A stretch of 64,000 nucleotides of DNA from Acidobacteriota bacterium (GCA_019639135.1 JAHBSL010000011.1:1-64000); one strand, 5' to 3'. Shown: positions 7,855-17,300, counted from the first letter of the stretch. The notes: generated by a model not told the origin, from the letters alone. Numbers and translations are program-made.

Positions 7855-10272
7855 TTACCGCTCAAGTGTATTGAAAATGAACGGGAACGTCGCCCAGGTC
7901 TGGCCGCGGTGCTGTGGGCGGAAGGCGAAGAGCACAACGCTGCCCTTGCCGTATGCGGCCTCAAGCAGGGCCGGCTTGGCATTGATCATCTTTTCTCCAA
8001 GCATCCAGCCGGACATCAGGGCGTCGCGGTTGGCATAGTAAGCAACCGTTCGGATTCGGCCAACGGGAGCAACGGACTCGCTCGTCACCTCAAATGCGGA
8101 GCTGTTCGTAAAATATGCCGGCGTTTCCTCAAGCGTATTTTTCGCGAGCGGATGACGAAGGTCAACCTCCAGCTTGACGATCGAGCCGGGGTTGTAAAAT
8201 TCGCGGCGGTTAACGCCTGCCAGTATGTTCTTGATCGGCAGCCCGTACTCCTTAATCACCGTCCCGCACGAGGCATCAAAACAAACAAGCCGGCCGCCAT
8301 TCTCGACCCAACGCTTCAGATTCGCAATTCCCTCTGCTCCCATTCCGCCGGTGAATTCTTCGGGATAACGGTCGGCCGAAAGCCCGCGGAGAATGCCGTT
8401 CTCGCTTATCGAGGGCAATAGGATGACGTCGTATTTGCTAAGGTCGCCGGTGCGCATTGCCGGGTCACCGACCGAGTCGTACTTTATCTGGTGCGTGTCG
8501 AGCACGAGCCGCGTCCAGCCCTCGTCCATCGAGCCGGCCCAGCCCTTGTAAAGCCCGATGCGGGCCGGGTTCTTGAGCGGATTGGGCACCTTTGCAAACG
8601 CCTCTCTCGCCGGACGGAGGTTCATCACCGCCCGTGCCTGGTTGATATTGGTGACGGGCTTTAGCGTGTCGCGAAACTTCTCAAGGTCCTGAGTGTCCCA
8701 AACTACGTCGGATTCGATGCCCATCTGCAGCGGCAGCGTCCAGCCGGCAACGTCGTACGGCGTATCGGGCGTTCCATCGGCCCCGATCCGGTCCGGATAG
8801 GTCTGCCGTTCGAAAAGGCTAAGAACATTCTGCTTTTTCGGCTGGTTCACAAAAACGATAAAGCTGCCGAGCGGCATTTCGTGATACTCGTCAACCGCTT
8901 TATCGTGTTTGAACCAAAGCTCACGGGTCATCTGGTGGACCTCGATGCCTTGCCACATCAGTATCTGCAAAAAACGTGCGATGGTCTCCGTGTTCGGCTG
9001 CCCGGCGGTCATCACGTAAGCCTGCGGTTCATCCGGCAGGGGCTTGAGCGTCGCTCGGTTCAGCTCGAGAAAGTTCTTCAGGTAGTGTTCGCGGTGCTTT
9101 GCCGCCAGCTTCAGAAGCGAGCGGCTGGCGATCATTTCGATCTCGGCAATGTCCCGCGGCCGCCAAAGCCCGCCTTCCCAAGGGTTAGGGTGATTTATGG
9201 CTGGCTCGAGCGGGGAGCGAAGCCCGCGGACCGGCCGCGTTTCCTTGAGTCGTTCCTTCGTGATCGTGACGGGCGTCATCAGGTCGGCACTTGCAGCTTC
9301 GGACAAAATGCCGATCGAGTTGTGATAGTAAGGTGCCGTCCGGAACCCGCCGTGCCACCACATATCGAACGTCGTGTTTGTAGCAACGCCGCGAATGCCG
9401 GCCGCTTCGAGATCGGCTGCCATCTTGTAGCCGACGAGGCCGACCTCGCGGACGATCGAGGGCGGAATGCGCGGGTTCGGCGGATCGTGAAAGGGCGGAA
9501 TCACGAACCTGGGCCCGAACTGCCCCATCTGGTGGACGTCGAAGACGAACTGCGGGAACCATTCCTGCCAGTAAAGCTTGGTGATCGCCTGCGTTTCTTT
9601 CAGGTTGAGCATGAACCAATCGCGGTTGTTGTCATGTCCGGCGTAGTGGTGGTAAAGCTCGGGCGGGACGGTTCCTTCACTCTTTGTGCCGAGCGTTTTG
9701 CGATACCAATTTGCAACGATATCAATGCCGTCCGGGTTCGACGAAGGTATGAGAAGAAGGATGGTGTTCTTCAGGATCTCCGCGGTCTCCGCATCTGTCT
9801 TGGTCGCCATCTCATAGGCGAGGTTCATCGACATCTGCGAGGCGACGATCTCGTTGGAATGGATCGAACAAGAGATGGAAACGATGGTCTTGCCTTCGCG
9901 AAGGTAAAGCGATTCTTCATCGATGATGCCGTTCGGCACTATCGTTCGCGGATCGGCGAGTTTTCGGTTGATGTCGCGATAGCGGCCAAGCTCGCGGATG
10001 TTCTCCTCCGACGAGATGAAGGCGACGATCATCGGCCGGCCGAGCGTCGTCTTGCCAAACTCCTGCACGCGGACGCGAGGGCTTGCGGCGTCGAGCTTTC
10101 CAAAGTAATCGCGGATCTGCGTCCAGTCGGCTATCGTTCGGTCGTCTGTCGGGTGAAACCCGAGAACCGACTTCGGAGTCGGCACCTGTGCGACAATCGC
10201 AAGAGAAAGAAGTAGAATCAGACAGCAGAGCCTTAGCATGGCACTACCGCGAAAAAGTGATGGCTTGGTCAT
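7855..10272 (-). CDS. Secreted M14-family zinc carboxypeptidase-like protein
   Basis: The 805-aa protein has a signal peptide (hydrophobic core CCLILLLSLAIVAQ). An M14 peptidase domain covers roughly residues 40-370. The zinc ligands His138 and Glu141 appear in SIHSNEIVA. The substrate-pocket element LLIPSSNPDGIDI, the later ligand in FDVHQMGQFG, and a candidate catalytic Glu in GILSEAASADL are present. The remaining C-terminal half (about 540-800) includes a class I amidotransferase-like Rossmann region (YDVILLPSISENGIL) as seen in related large M14 proteins. It probably trims peptides outside the cytoplasm. An alternative start at 10239 (MLRLCC) gives an equally good signal peptide and a wider gap to the divergent gene. 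No clear ribosome binding site decides between them. Confidence 0.88.
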   Translation of the reverse strand: MTKPSLFRGSAMLRLCCLILLLSLAIVAQVPTPKSVLGFHPTDDRTIADWTQIRDYFGKLDAASPRVRVQEFGKTTLGRPMIVAFISSEENIRELGRYRDINRKLADPRTIVPNGIIDEESLYLREGKTIVSISCSIHSNEIVASQMSMNLAYEMATKTDAETAEILKNTILLLIPSSNPDGIDIVANWYRKTLGTKSEGTVPPELYHHYAGHDNNRDWFMLNLKETQAITKLYWQEWFPQFVFDVHQMGQFGPRFVIPPFHDPPNPRIPPSIVREVGLVGYKMAADLEAAGIRGVATNTTFDMWWHGGFRTAPYYHNSIGILSEAASADLMTPVTITKERLKETRPVRGLRSPLEPAINHPNPWEGGLWRPRDIAEIEMIASRSLLKLAAKHREHYLKNFLELNRATLKPLPDEPQAYVMTAGQPNTETIARFLQILMWQGIEVHQMTRELWFKHDKAVDEYHEMPLGSFIVFVNQPKKQNVLSLFERQTYPDRIGADGTPDTPYDVAGWTLPLQMGIESDVVWDTQDLEKFRDTLKPVTNINQARAVMNLRPAREAFAKVPNPLKNPARIGLYKGWAGSMDEGWTRLVLDTHQIKYDSVGDPAMRTGDLSKYDVILLPSISENGILRGLSADRYPEEFTGGMGAEGIANLKRWVENGGRLVCFDASCGTVIKEYGLPIKNILAGVNRREFYNPGSIVKLEVDLRHPLAKNTLEETPAYFTNSSAFEVTSESVAPVGRIRTVAYYANRDALMSGWMLGEKMINAKPALLEAAYGKGSVVLFAFRPQHRGQTWATFPFIFNTLER

Positions 10273-10292
10273 CGTTTTTGTAAAGTAAAAGA

Positions 10293-11114
10293 ATGCCGGA
10301 AGTTAAAGCCCAACCTGTCCGACGCGACGCGGCCGCCTTCGCCTTTGAAGAGGCGATCCGCGAGAACAAAAAGATCACGTTTCCTTTGCAAGAGTCTAAC
10401 AAATCGCGTCTTGCGGGAAAACTTCGCTATTGGTGGTCGTGGTTCGTTGCCGGCTCGCTGCTTCTGATCATCGGCCCGCCGTCGCTCGTCATCCTCGGCA
10501 TCATCAACAAGAAAATGTGGCTTTACCCGATCGCCCGCTGGGGTGCGGCCCAATGGCTGCGTGCGTGCGGAGCCCGGATCGTGGTCCGCGGCGGCGAGCA
10601 TCTGCCCGAGGGCGAATCGTTCGTCTTCGCCTCGAACCATCGCTCGTATCTGGACACCGCAACACTCTTTTTCTACACCGGCAAAAAGCTCGGCCTTGTG
10701 GCGAAAAAGGAACTGCTCGCGGTGCCAATACTCGGCCAGGGAATGCACTACGTCAACATCTTTGCCATCGACCGCTCTAACCCCGAAAAAGCACGCCGGT
10801 CGATGGAAAAGGCCCGGAAGACGATGGAGAAGGGCTTTTCGTTCGGCGTTTTTGTCGAAGGCACGCGAGCAATGCCGGGTGAGCTTTTGCCGTTCAAGAA
10901 AGGTGCGTTTCACCTTGCCCTGCAAACCGATTCACGAATCGTCCCGGTCGCTATAAAGCATACGGATGTGATGATGGGAAAGCGGACGGGCGTCGCCTAC
11001 GCAGGCACGATCGAGATGGTTCTACTTCCGCCGGTAGAGACAAAGGGCCGCGAACTGATGAAAATCCTCACCGAAACCCGGCGAGCCGTCGCCGAGGAAC
11101 TCGCAAAGAGGTAA
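10293..11114 (+). CDS. 1-acylglycerol-3-phosphate O-acyltransferase family protein (PlsC-like)
   Basis: The 273-aa membrane-associated acyltransferase has an N-terminal hydrophobic segment (about residues 50-75, WFVAGSLLLIIGPPSLVILG). The four glycerolipid acyltransferase blocks follow. The catalytic NHX4D motif appears as NHRSYLD, the glycerophosphate-binding block as VEGTRAMPGELLPFKKGAF, and the proline block as RIVPVAIKHTD. It would transfer an acyl chain to lysophosphatidic acid in phospholipid synthesis at the inner membrane. It is transcribed divergently from the M14 peptidase and stands alone, and a hairpin follows its stop. Confidence 0.9.
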   Translation: MPEVKAQPVRRDAAAFAFEEAIRENKKITFPLQESNKSRLAGKLRYWWSWFVAGSLLLIIGPPSLVILGIINKKMWLYPIARWGAAQWLRACGARIVVRGGEHLPEGESFVFASNHRSYLDTATLFFYTGKKLGLVAKKELLAVPILGQGMHYVNIFAIDRSNPEKARRSMEKARKTMEKGFSFGVFVEGTRAMPGELLPFKKGAFHLALQTDSRIVPVAIKHTDVMMGKRTGVAYAGTIEMVLLPPVETKGRELMKILTETRRAVAEELAKR

Positions 11115-11141
11115 GGCACCGGACCGAGGCCCGATGCCTTT
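11114..11141. terminator. Possible bidirectional terminator between convergent genes
   Basis: AGGCA-C-CGG pairs with CCG-A-TGCCT around a 7-nt loop, and only TTTG follows. It lies directly after the acyltransferase stop and before the stop of the convergent exported-protein gene. The weak T-tract keeps confidence low. Confidence 0.4.
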
Positions 11142-11165
11142 GTCGAACGTCATCCTGCGGATGGC

Positions 11166-11981
11166 TTAATTCGTATCGTCGTCTTCGAGAATCCGAACCT
11201 CGGTACGTCCGAGCTTATAGTCAGTATATTTGACCTTCATCCGCATCCGAACTGACTGGCCGCTATCGAAGACAAGCTCATCATCGGCGTATGAATACGA
11301 CGGAAACCAGTACTTGCCGTCAACGTTCTCTCGCCAGGTCTCGACCACCGGAAACTTGTTCTGCTTCGTCTCCGGCACTCCCTTGCCCTTTGATTTGACG
11401 ATCATCAGGTCACGGTCATCGACCCAAACTCGGCCGGAAAAGAGACGCTGGCTTGTCTTCTTCGGATTCGGGATGACCTTTGGCGAGACGTCAAACACAT
11501 AGAGATCAAGCTCGTCGATCTTTTCCTTGCCGAGATATGTGAAATTGTATTCTTCAACGGCCGAGGGCTCGAGTGCAAAGGGATTGACGCCGCCGAGGTC
11601 CTCGATGTCTTCCGGCGTTACGCTTATCTCGGTCAGCGTCGAGACCGGAAAGAACGTTATCCGTTCGAAACGGCGGCCGTCGCCGGTGAATGTCATGAAC
11701 GAATCGCGGCGATAAACGCCCGTCACCTGCCCGCCCATGCCGATCGTCTGTATCTCAGCCGAGCGGTTGAAAACATAGTCCATCAACGCCTGACGGAACA
11801 TGAACTCGTTATCGGTGAACTTCTTGATAATGCGGTCGATCTCCGGCTTCGGGAGGTCGGCTTTGACGATCTTCGACTGCGAAATTTGTGCCGGCGTAAC
11901 TGCGGCAAGAACCGCAACCGCGAAGATGAACACCAGCGACCGTAGGAAAACAGCCGAAAACTGAGACTTGATGGATGTCAT
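11166..11981 (-). CDS. Exported protein, possibly LolA-like fold
   Basis: The 271-aa protein has a signal peptide (core VFLRSLVFIFAVAVLAAVTPAQ). A predominantly beta-strand region follows that contains QTIGMGGQVTGVYRRDSFMTF, a NFTYLGKEKIDELDLYVFDVSPK strand pair, and RLFSGRVWVDDRDLMIVKSKG. The pattern is typical of outer-membrane lipoprotein-sorting-like proteins: a question about the lipid or surface substrate, then an RVWVD strand and a WFPSYSY strand. I do not recognise a named family with certainty. It would act in the periplasm or at the cell surface. It is a single-gene unit convergent with the acyltransferase, and an 82-nt gap separates it from the SDR gene. Confidence 0.7.
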   Translation of the reverse strand: MTSIKSQFSAVFLRSLVFIFAVAVLAAVTPAQISQSKIVKADLPKPEIDRIIKKFTDNEFMFRQALMDYVFNRSAEIQTIGMGGQVTGVYRRDSFMTFTGDGRRFERITFFPVSTLTEISVTPEDIEDLGGVNPFALEPSAVEEYNFTYLGKEKIDELDLYVFDVSPKVIPNPKKTSQRLFSGRVWVDDRDLMIVKSKGKGVPETKQNKFPVVETWRENVDGKYWFPSYSYADDELVFDSGQSVRMRMKVKYTDYKLGRTEVRILEDDDTN

Positions 11982-12063
11982 AAACTTTGCCCCGAAACTC
12001 TTTTGATGCAGTCATTGCGGCGGAAGTTGACCGAATTTAACCGCACGGCATTTGAGCCGGAAT

Positions 12064-12780
12064 TTATTTCTGCGGCGGCCGGCTCGGCCGAAGTTCTACC
12101 TTGCTCGGCAACGCCCGCTCGGGCATCGCAAGCAGATCCATCACAACCTGTGCGATATCGGCCGGCTGGAGCTGCCACATCTTTTCTTCGCTCGGCACAT
12201 CACCGCCGAATGCCGTATTCACGCTGCCCGGGCAGATATAGCTGACCTTGATCTTATCGTGGCGGACCTCCTGCATCAGAGCTTCGCTGAAGCCATTGAG
12301 GCCGAACTTCGAAGCGTTATAAGCGGCCATCCGCGGATGAGCATTCTGCCCCGCAAGCGAAGAGATATTGAAGATATAACCCCCGCCGCGGCTTTTAATC
12401 ATCGGGATGGCGTAGTGACAGGCGTAAAAAACACCGTAAAGATTCGTCTCGATCGTCTGCCGAAACTCCTCGCCCGAAAGATCTTCCACCGTCTTCCCGA
12501 AATAGCCGATGCCGGCGTTATTGACCAGAATATCGAGCCCGCCAAAAACGCGTTCGCACTCGGCGAGCATCATCCGCACCTGTTCCTCGCTTCGGACGTC
12601 GCACACCTCGCCGGCCGCTTCGCCCTTTTGCGAAAGCCGCTCGAGTGCTTGCTTTAGGTCGCCTTTATCGCGTCCGCAAATGAAGACACGGCCGCCCGAT
12701 TCAGCAAACCGTTCGGCGATCGCAAAGCCGATGCCCTTCGTCCCGCCGGTCACGACGGCGATCTTTCCCTTAATGCTCAT
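12064..12780 (-). CDS. Short-chain dehydrogenase/reductase
   Basis: The 238-aa classical SDR has the NAD(P)-binding TGGTKGIG motif (about residues 11-18), the DILVNNAGIG structural motif (about 85-94), the catalytic Ser in FNISSLAG (about 140) and YNASKFG (about 154-160). An Arg after the first strand (ICGRDKG) hints at NADPH preference. The substrate cannot be told from sequence. It begins inside the gatB stop region with a 4-nt ATGA overlap, so the two genes are translationally coupled. They have no obvious shared pathway. Confidence 0.9.
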   Translation of the reverse strand: MSIKGKIAVVTGGTKGIGFAIAERFAESGGRVFICGRDKGDLKQALERLSQKGEAAGEVCDVRSEEQVRMMLAECERVFGGLDILVNNAGIGYFGKTVEDLSGEEFRQTIETNLYGVFYACHYAIPMIKSRGGGYIFNISSLAGQNAHPRMAAYNASKFGLNGFSEALMQEVRHDKIKVSYICPGSVNTAFGGDVPSEEKMWQLQPADIAQVVMDLLAMPERALPSKVELRPSRPPQK

Positions 12781-14246
12781 AGTGCCTTCTTCAGCAGCTC
12801 ATTTACGACCTTCGGGTTGGCCTTGCCCTGCGAGGCCTTCATCACCTGCCCGACGAAGAACCCGAAGAGCTTCTCATTGCCGCCGCGGTATGCCGCGACC
12901 TGTGCTTCATTTGCCGCGATCACCTCTTCGACGATCTTCGCGATCGCTCCTTCGTCCGAGACCTGCTCGAAGCCCTTTTCGGCGATGACCTCGGCAGCCG
13001 AACGGCCCGACCCAAACATCTCGACCAAAACCTCTTTCGCCTGATTATTGTTGATCTTTCCGGCATCGAGCGTCTTTATCAGCTCGGCAAGTCCCTCAGC
13101 CGAAACGGGCGATTCGGCGGCCGTCTTCCCGGCGTTGTTCAGTTCCCTGCCAAGCTCGGAAAGGATGTAGTTGGCGGTCGTCCGCGGATTGCCCGAGGCC
13201 TTTGCCGCCGCTTCATAAAACTCCGCAAGCGAGATCTCTGCAACGAGCTGCGAGGCGTCCGCATATGAAAGCGCATACTCCTCCATCAGCCGGTCGCGCA
13301 TCGTATCTGGCAGCTCCGGCATTTCGCTCTTTACGCGGTCGATAAATTCGGCCGTTACCCGCAGCGGCTGCAGGTCGGGCTCGGGAAAGTAGCGGTAGTC
13401 GTGAGCGTCCTCTTTCGAGCGCATCACCCGCGTTTCCTGTTTCGCCTCGTCCCAGAGCCGCGTTTCCTGGCTGACGCCTTCGCCCGATTCGTGTGCCGCG
13501 ATCTGCCGCTCGATCTCAAACTCTATCGCCTTTTGCATAAAGCGGACGGAGTTCAGGTTCTTTAACTCGACCTTGTTGTTAAATTTCGTCTCGCCCGTCC
13601 GCCTTACGGAAACGTTTGCCTCGCAGCGGAGATTTCCCTTTTCCATATCCGCATCGCTCGCCCCGACCCACTGCAGCACCCGGCGGACGTGGTTCACGTA
13701 ATCGTAAGCCTCCCAGGAAGAGCGAAAATCCGGCCCGGTGACGATCTCGCCGAGCGGCGTTCCGGCACGATTGAGGTCGATGTAAGAGTACTTGTCCGTT
13801 TCGGGCAGGCCTTCGTGAACGTTCTTGCCGGCGTCCTCTTCAAGGTGCATCCGCACGATCTCGATCGTCATCGGCCGCCAATCGCGGGCATGGCCGTGGT
13901 CGTCGCGGTCGGCGGTCATTATCGTCAGTTTGCCGTTTGCCGAAAATGGCCGGTCGTATTGCGAGATCTGGTAGCCCTTCGGCAGGTCGGGATAGAAATA
14001 ATTCTTGCGGGCAAAGATCGATGTCTCCTGTATCTCAAGCCCAAGGGCGAGAGCCGCCCTTGCACCGAGTTCGATCACCCGCCGGTTGAGCACCGGAAGA
14101 GCGCCCGGCAACCCGAGACAAACCGGACATGTATTCGCGTTCGGTTCGCCGCCAAATTCGACCCGGCAGCCGCAGAAGATCTTCGTCTCCGTTGCGAGCT
14201 GCGTATGGATCTCCATCCCGATCACTGCTTCCCAGCCGTTTTTCAT
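12777..14246 (-). CDS. gatB: Aspartyl/glutamyl-tRNA(Asn/Gln) amidotransferase subunit B
   Basis: This is the 489-aa GatB subunit of the GatCAB complex, which amidates mis-charged Glu-tRNA(Gln) and Asp-tRNA(Asn) using ammonia supplied by GatA. The start MKNGWEAVIGMEIHTQLAT, the zinc-type cysteines in IFCGCRVEF and NTCPVCLGLPGALP, the DLPKGYQISQYDRP block and the C-terminal YqeY/tail domain (from about residue 350) are all family hallmarks. Length is standard. GatA and GatC are not in the window. It is followed by the coupled SDR gene, and a terminator lies upstream, so transcription probably starts just before 14246. Confidence 0.97.
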   Translation of the reverse strand: MKNGWEAVIGMEIHTQLATETKIFCGCRVEFGGEPNANTCPVCLGLPGALPVLNRRVIELGARAALALGLEIQETSIFARKNYFYPDLPKGYQISQYDRPFSANGKLTIMTADRDDHGHARDWRPMTIEIVRMHLEEDAGKNVHEGLPETDKYSYIDLNRAGTPLGEIVTGPDFRSSWEAYDYVNHVRRVLQWVGASDADMEKGNLRCEANVSVRRTGETKFNNKVELKNLNSVRFMQKAIEFEIERQIAAHESGEGVSQETRLWDEAKQETRVMRSKEDAHDYRYFPEPDLQPLRVTAEFIDRVKSEMPELPDTMRDRLMEEYALSYADASQLVAEISLAEFYEAAAKASGNPRTTANYILSELGRELNNAGKTAAESPVSAEGLAELIKTLDAGKINNNQAKEVLVEMFGSGRSAAEVIAEKGFEQVSDEGAIAKIVEEVIAANEAQVAAYRGGNEKLFGFFVGQVMKASQGKANPKVVNELLKKAL

Positions 14247-14269
14247 AAATAGCCATGCCCGTTACCAAA

Positions 14270-14310
14270 GAAAAAAGATGCGGGCTATCTAGAAATAATA
14301 GTCCGCATCT
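14270..14310 (-). terminator. Rho-independent terminator
   Basis: On the minus strand a 13-bp stem (AGATGCGGACTAT pairing with ATAGCCCGCATCT, one mismatch-tolerant G-U pair) with a 9-nt loop is followed by six T residues and CTTT. It ends transcription from the 14341-14880 gene and isolates gatB. Confidence 0.8.
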
Positions 14311-14340
14311 CGCCCTGTGCAAAGTTGTTCGCGTCCGTGC

Positions 14341-14880
14341 CTATCGCGGCGGCCTCGGAGCGCGAATACGGAATGCCGGACGCGGCCGCTCGAACCTCGG
14401 CGTGTAAATGTAGCTCGATCGCCCACCGGGTTCGTAAATTACGCCGCCCGGCGTTGCCCGCCAGACCACGCCAGGCCGCCCCCAATACCGTCGGCCGCGA
14501 TAGTCCCGATACCCGTAAACGCCGTAACCGACATAGAGAACCGCCCGCTCGCCGCCATTCTCGACGACCACGATCGGCCCGTCTTCTCCTTCAGCGGCCT
14601 GCGAAGCCATTGCCGCAAGCTGCTCACGCTGAAGGCGTTCGGCACGAAGCCTTGCGGAGAGTTCAGCCCGTTCGCGGGCAGATTCGGCCCGCCGCCGTTC
14701 GAGTTCTTCGGGCGAGGGCAGGCCGAGCCTTTCGTAGTTCTGGCGATACTGCCGCTCGGCCTCTAGCCTTTCGGCACGGAACTTTTCAAGGTCGGCATTG
14801 GTCACCATCCGCGATTGGGCGTGAACACCAAGCGTAAACACAAAGAAACCGAATAAAAGCAAAAACAAGCTCTTTCTCAT
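14341..14880 (-). CDS. Exported charged-helix protein of unknown function
   Basis: The 179-aa protein has a signal peptide (MRKSLFLLLFGFFVFTLGVHAQ). A Glu/Arg-rich segment predicted as a long helix or coiled coil follows (about residues 28-85, rich in ER, RAE and LRAERLQRE). The C-terminal region (about 95-179) is rich in Gly, Tyr, Arg and Pro (YVGYGVYGYRDYRGRRYWG). The composition suggests a periplasmic or surface protein, perhaps binding peptidoglycan or another polyanion, but I recognise no family. It is monocistronic: a strong terminator follows, and the B12 receptor gene ends 52 nt upstream. Confidence 0.7.
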   Translation of the reverse strand: MRKSLFLLLFGFFVFTLGVHAQSRMVTNADLEKFRAERLEAERQYRQNYERLGLPSPEELERRRAESARERAELSARLRAERLQREQLAAMASQAAEGEDGPIVVVENGGERAVLYVGYGVYGYRDYRGRRYWGRPGVVWRATPGGVIYEPGGRSSYIYTPRFERPRPAFRIRAPRPPR

Positions 14881-14932
14881 AAAATCACCTCGGATAAGGA
14901 GATGATATCACGCCCAGCAAGGTTGCGGACGA

Positions 14933-17056
14933 TCAAAATCCGAAGCTCACGCCCGCCCGTGCGTTGCGCCCCGCGGTGCGAAAGCCGTTCTCGAAATACT
15001 CATTATCAAAGACGTTCTCGACCGTCCCGAAGACTCGCAGGTCGAAGCGTTCTTTGTTGAGCTTAAAAGTATATCCGGCGGTCAGGTCGCCGCGGCGATT
15101 GCCCTCAAAGCGGTAAACGTATGTCGAGAACGACGAATTGCTGAAGATCGGCGCAAGGTACGACGACGAAACCAGCAGGTCAAAATTGACCCAGAACCGC
15201 TCGAATCGCTGCGTCGCGACGAGCGTGAACTGATGCTCGGGGATGCCGAGCGTTTCGATCACGCCGCTTCCCGCGACCTGCGGCTGCCTTTGCAGGCTCT
15301 TGGTCAGCGTGTAGGAACCAAAAAGCTCGGTCGAAGAGGTCGGAGCGAACCGGCCGCTGAACTCGCCGCCGCGGGCAATGCCGCCCTTTTGATTAATGTA
15401 GCCGCCGAAGGGCCGCGGCGTTGTGCCGATCGCGGGTACGACGTTGCCGTAACCGATCGTATCGGTAAGCTGCGTGTAGAAATAAACCGCCGAGAGCCGC
15501 ACGCGGTCGCCGGCGATGCTCTGCTCGATGCCACCGTCGTAGGCTATCGAACGCTCGGGCTTGAGTCCTGGATCGCCGAGAGCGACGAAGCTCGGCGTGC
15601 CGAATGAGTTAAAGAAAGTCCCGAACCGCTCGTAAAGCGACGGAACGCGATAGCCCGTGCCGATGTGTGCCCGGAGCTTCGTCCCGCTCGAACGGAAGAA
15701 GTACGACGCCGCTCCGTCGAGTGTAACGGCAGCCGGAATGTCCGAAACGGCGACGCCCGAATATGGCGCGTTCGCGAGGCTGAACCGCGGTGTGCCGAGC
15801 CCGAAGAACTGCGTCCGAAAGCCGCCGGCAAGCTGCAGCCGTCCGTCGAAAAGGCTGACGAGGTCGCGGACAAAGAGCGTGCTGCTCTGTTGGGTAACAC
15901 GCGTGTCGAAGTTGCCCGTGCCGCTCGGCGTAAAGCCTTCGTTGCCGAATTTCTCGTGTTCGAATTCGTAGCCGAACTTGATGTCGTGATTCCGCGGCGT
16001 CCAGTTGATCGCGGCGTTCGCCGTTTGGATAGTGCCGTCAAAAACCGAGGTCGAGGCCGATTGGAAGCCAACGCCGAGCGGGCCGTTCTCGTTGTTGCGC
16101 GAGGTGCGAAGGCCTGCGTAATTTGCCGTGAAAATGACATCCGGCCGCAGAATTTGCGTCAGCGCAACGTGGCCGAGGAAGAACTGCGACTTCTGCACAG
16201 CGTCCGGGTCGTCGGCATCAGGAGCGAAGTTTACGCCTGCCGCGGCGTCGATGATCCCGCGGTTCGAGGCCGGCGGCGTGCCGAAGGTGTCCGGGTTCGA
16301 GTTCAGCCGGACGTAAGCATCCGAGACAAAAAAGCGGCCGGAGATGTTCGTCGTCGCAGTCGGCTGAAAGAGCAGCCGGCTTTGAAAGTTCGTGTTGAAT
16401 GCGTCGTCGTTGCCGTCGATGCCTTTGGTGTAAGCCGTCCGGGCAAGGGCGAGGTTGAAGCCAAACTTGCCGTCGCTCGTACCGTCAGAAAAATTGCCGC
16501 GAAAGCGTTGCAGCCCGAGGCCTCCGGCGGCGTAAGAAAGCTGTCCGTGCGGGCCGGGCCGCGGTGTCGGCGTGATGAAATTGACCGTTCCGCCGATGGC
16601 GTTCGTCCCGTAAAGCGAACTGCCCGAACCGCGAAGCACCTCGACGCTCGAAACGCTCGTCAGCGTCAGGTCGCTCAAGAAAGGCGTCGCGTCGCCGGTG
16701 ATCGCCGAGGCATCGCGGAGCCGCACGCCATCGACGAGCACGGCAGTGTCCTGATTGCGGAGCCCGCGTGTCTTGATATTCGCCGTCCGGCCAAATCCGC
16801 CGAGCTGCTGAATGCGAAAACCGGGGATCGAACGCAGCGACTCGACCAGCGAAAAATCCGCCCGCTCCCGCATCTCCTGCCCGCTTATCACGTTGACGGT
16901 CTTCGAAACCTCATCTAGCGGCTGCGGAGCATCGGCGGAGACCGTAACGGTCTCGCGGATCGGCTGCGGAGTTGGTGAAGGTGTCGCGGCGGGATCGGTC
17001 TGAGCCGAAACGGCGGCCGCACACAGGAATGGAAGTACGAAAAGGAAATGTTTCAC
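14933..17056 (-). CDS. btuB: TonB-dependent outer-membrane receptor, probable vitamin B12 receptor
   Basis: This 707-aa outer-membrane beta-barrel receptor has a signal peptide, a TonB-box-like segment (ETVTVSA, about residues 35-42), a plug domain (VLVDGVRLRDA; VEVLRGSGSSLYGTNAIGGTVNF) and a long barrel ending in the aromatic-terminated strand GVSFGF. I chose the GTG at 17056 because AGAGGG lies 8 nt upstream and MKHFLFVLPFLC then opens a clean signal peptide. An ATG at 17080 would place codons inside the riboswitch platform. The gene is directly preceded by a cobalamin riboswitch and lies downstream of btuF-btuC-btuD, so the substrate is most likely cobalamin taken up with TonB energy. Expression should fall when B12 is plentiful. 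Confidence 0.93.
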   Translation of the reverse strand: MKHFLFVLPFLCAAAVSAQTDPAATPSPTPQPIRETVTVSADAPQPLDEVSKTVNVISGQEMRERADFSLVESLRSIPGFRIQQLGGFGRTANIKTRGLRNQDTAVLVDGVRLRDASAITGDATPFLSDLTLTSVSSVEVLRGSGSSLYGTNAIGGTVNFITPTPRPGPHGQLSYAAGGLGLQRFRGNFSDGTSDGKFGFNLALARTAYTKGIDGNDDAFNTNFQSRLLFQPTATTNISGRFFVSDAYVRLNSNPDTFGTPPASNRGIIDAAAGVNFAPDADDPDAVQKSQFFLGHVALTQILRPDVIFTANYAGLRTSRNNENGPLGVGFQSASTSVFDGTIQTANAAINWTPRNHDIKFGYEFEHEKFGNEGFTPSGTGNFDTRVTQQSSTLFVRDLVSLFDGRLQLAGGFRTQFFGLGTPRFSLANAPYSGVAVSDIPAAVTLDGAASYFFRSSGTKLRAHIGTGYRVPSLYERFGTFFNSFGTPSFVALGDPGLKPERSIAYDGGIEQSIAGDRVRLSAVYFYTQLTDTIGYGNVVPAIGTTPRPFGGYINQKGGIARGGEFSGRFAPTSSTELFGSYTLTKSLQRQPQVAGSGVIETLGIPEHQFTLVATQRFERFWVNFDLLVSSSYLAPIFSNSSFSTYVYRFEGNRRGDLTAGYTFKLNKERFDLRVFGTVENVFDNEYFENGFRTAGRNARAGVSFGF

Positions 17057-17063
17057 GATCTTG

Positions 17064-17300
17064 CCCTCTTCTGCCCACACGCAGAATGGTTCTGAAGCCG
17101 AGGCATCCGGGCAAAGTTCCAGACTCTACCGATCTCGGATATGTGATCTCGGATCGCGGATCTCTTGCATCTGAACAGATCCGAATTCCGAATTCCCGTA
17201 TCCCAAATCGACTCACTGTTGCGTGGGCAGTGCCGGACTTTCACCGGACTTCCATCTGCATCAGATGCCAAAAAACAAGGCACCGCCGTTCGGCGCCCAA
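17064..17300 (-). promoter_or_regulatory. Cobalamin riboswitch controlling btuB
   Basis: On the minus strand the core is present at 17213-17253: GGAAGTCCGGTGAAAGTCCG and then CACTGCCCACGCAACAGTGA, a near-consensus B12-box. The 3' aptamer segment GCCCGGATGCCTCGGC lies near 17090-17110. Just before the start codon, hairpin CTGC-GTGTGG-GCAG (17071-17084) offers GTGGG to pair with CCCAC of aptamer loop L5. This is the kissing-loop arrangement that hides a downstream ribosome site. AGAGGG (17064-17069) follows at once, so control is probably translational. Between core and 3' segment sits an insert of about 80 nt carrying five heptad repeats (17175-17209) and a CGGATCT/AGATCCG hairpin, as an extended facultative stem. 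Confidence 0.9.

Noticed and set aside
8881..10215. Long plus-strand open frame (444 codons) opposite the M14 peptidase gene
   Set aside because: It is a shadow frame: composition is Arg/Gly/Val-rich with no motif, whereas the minus-strand frame has a signal peptide and M14 zinc motifs.
15665..16918. Long plus-strand open frame (417 codons) opposite btuB
   Set aside because: It is antisense to a clear TonB-dependent receptor with plug and barrel motifs, and the frame is very Arg-rich with no domain.
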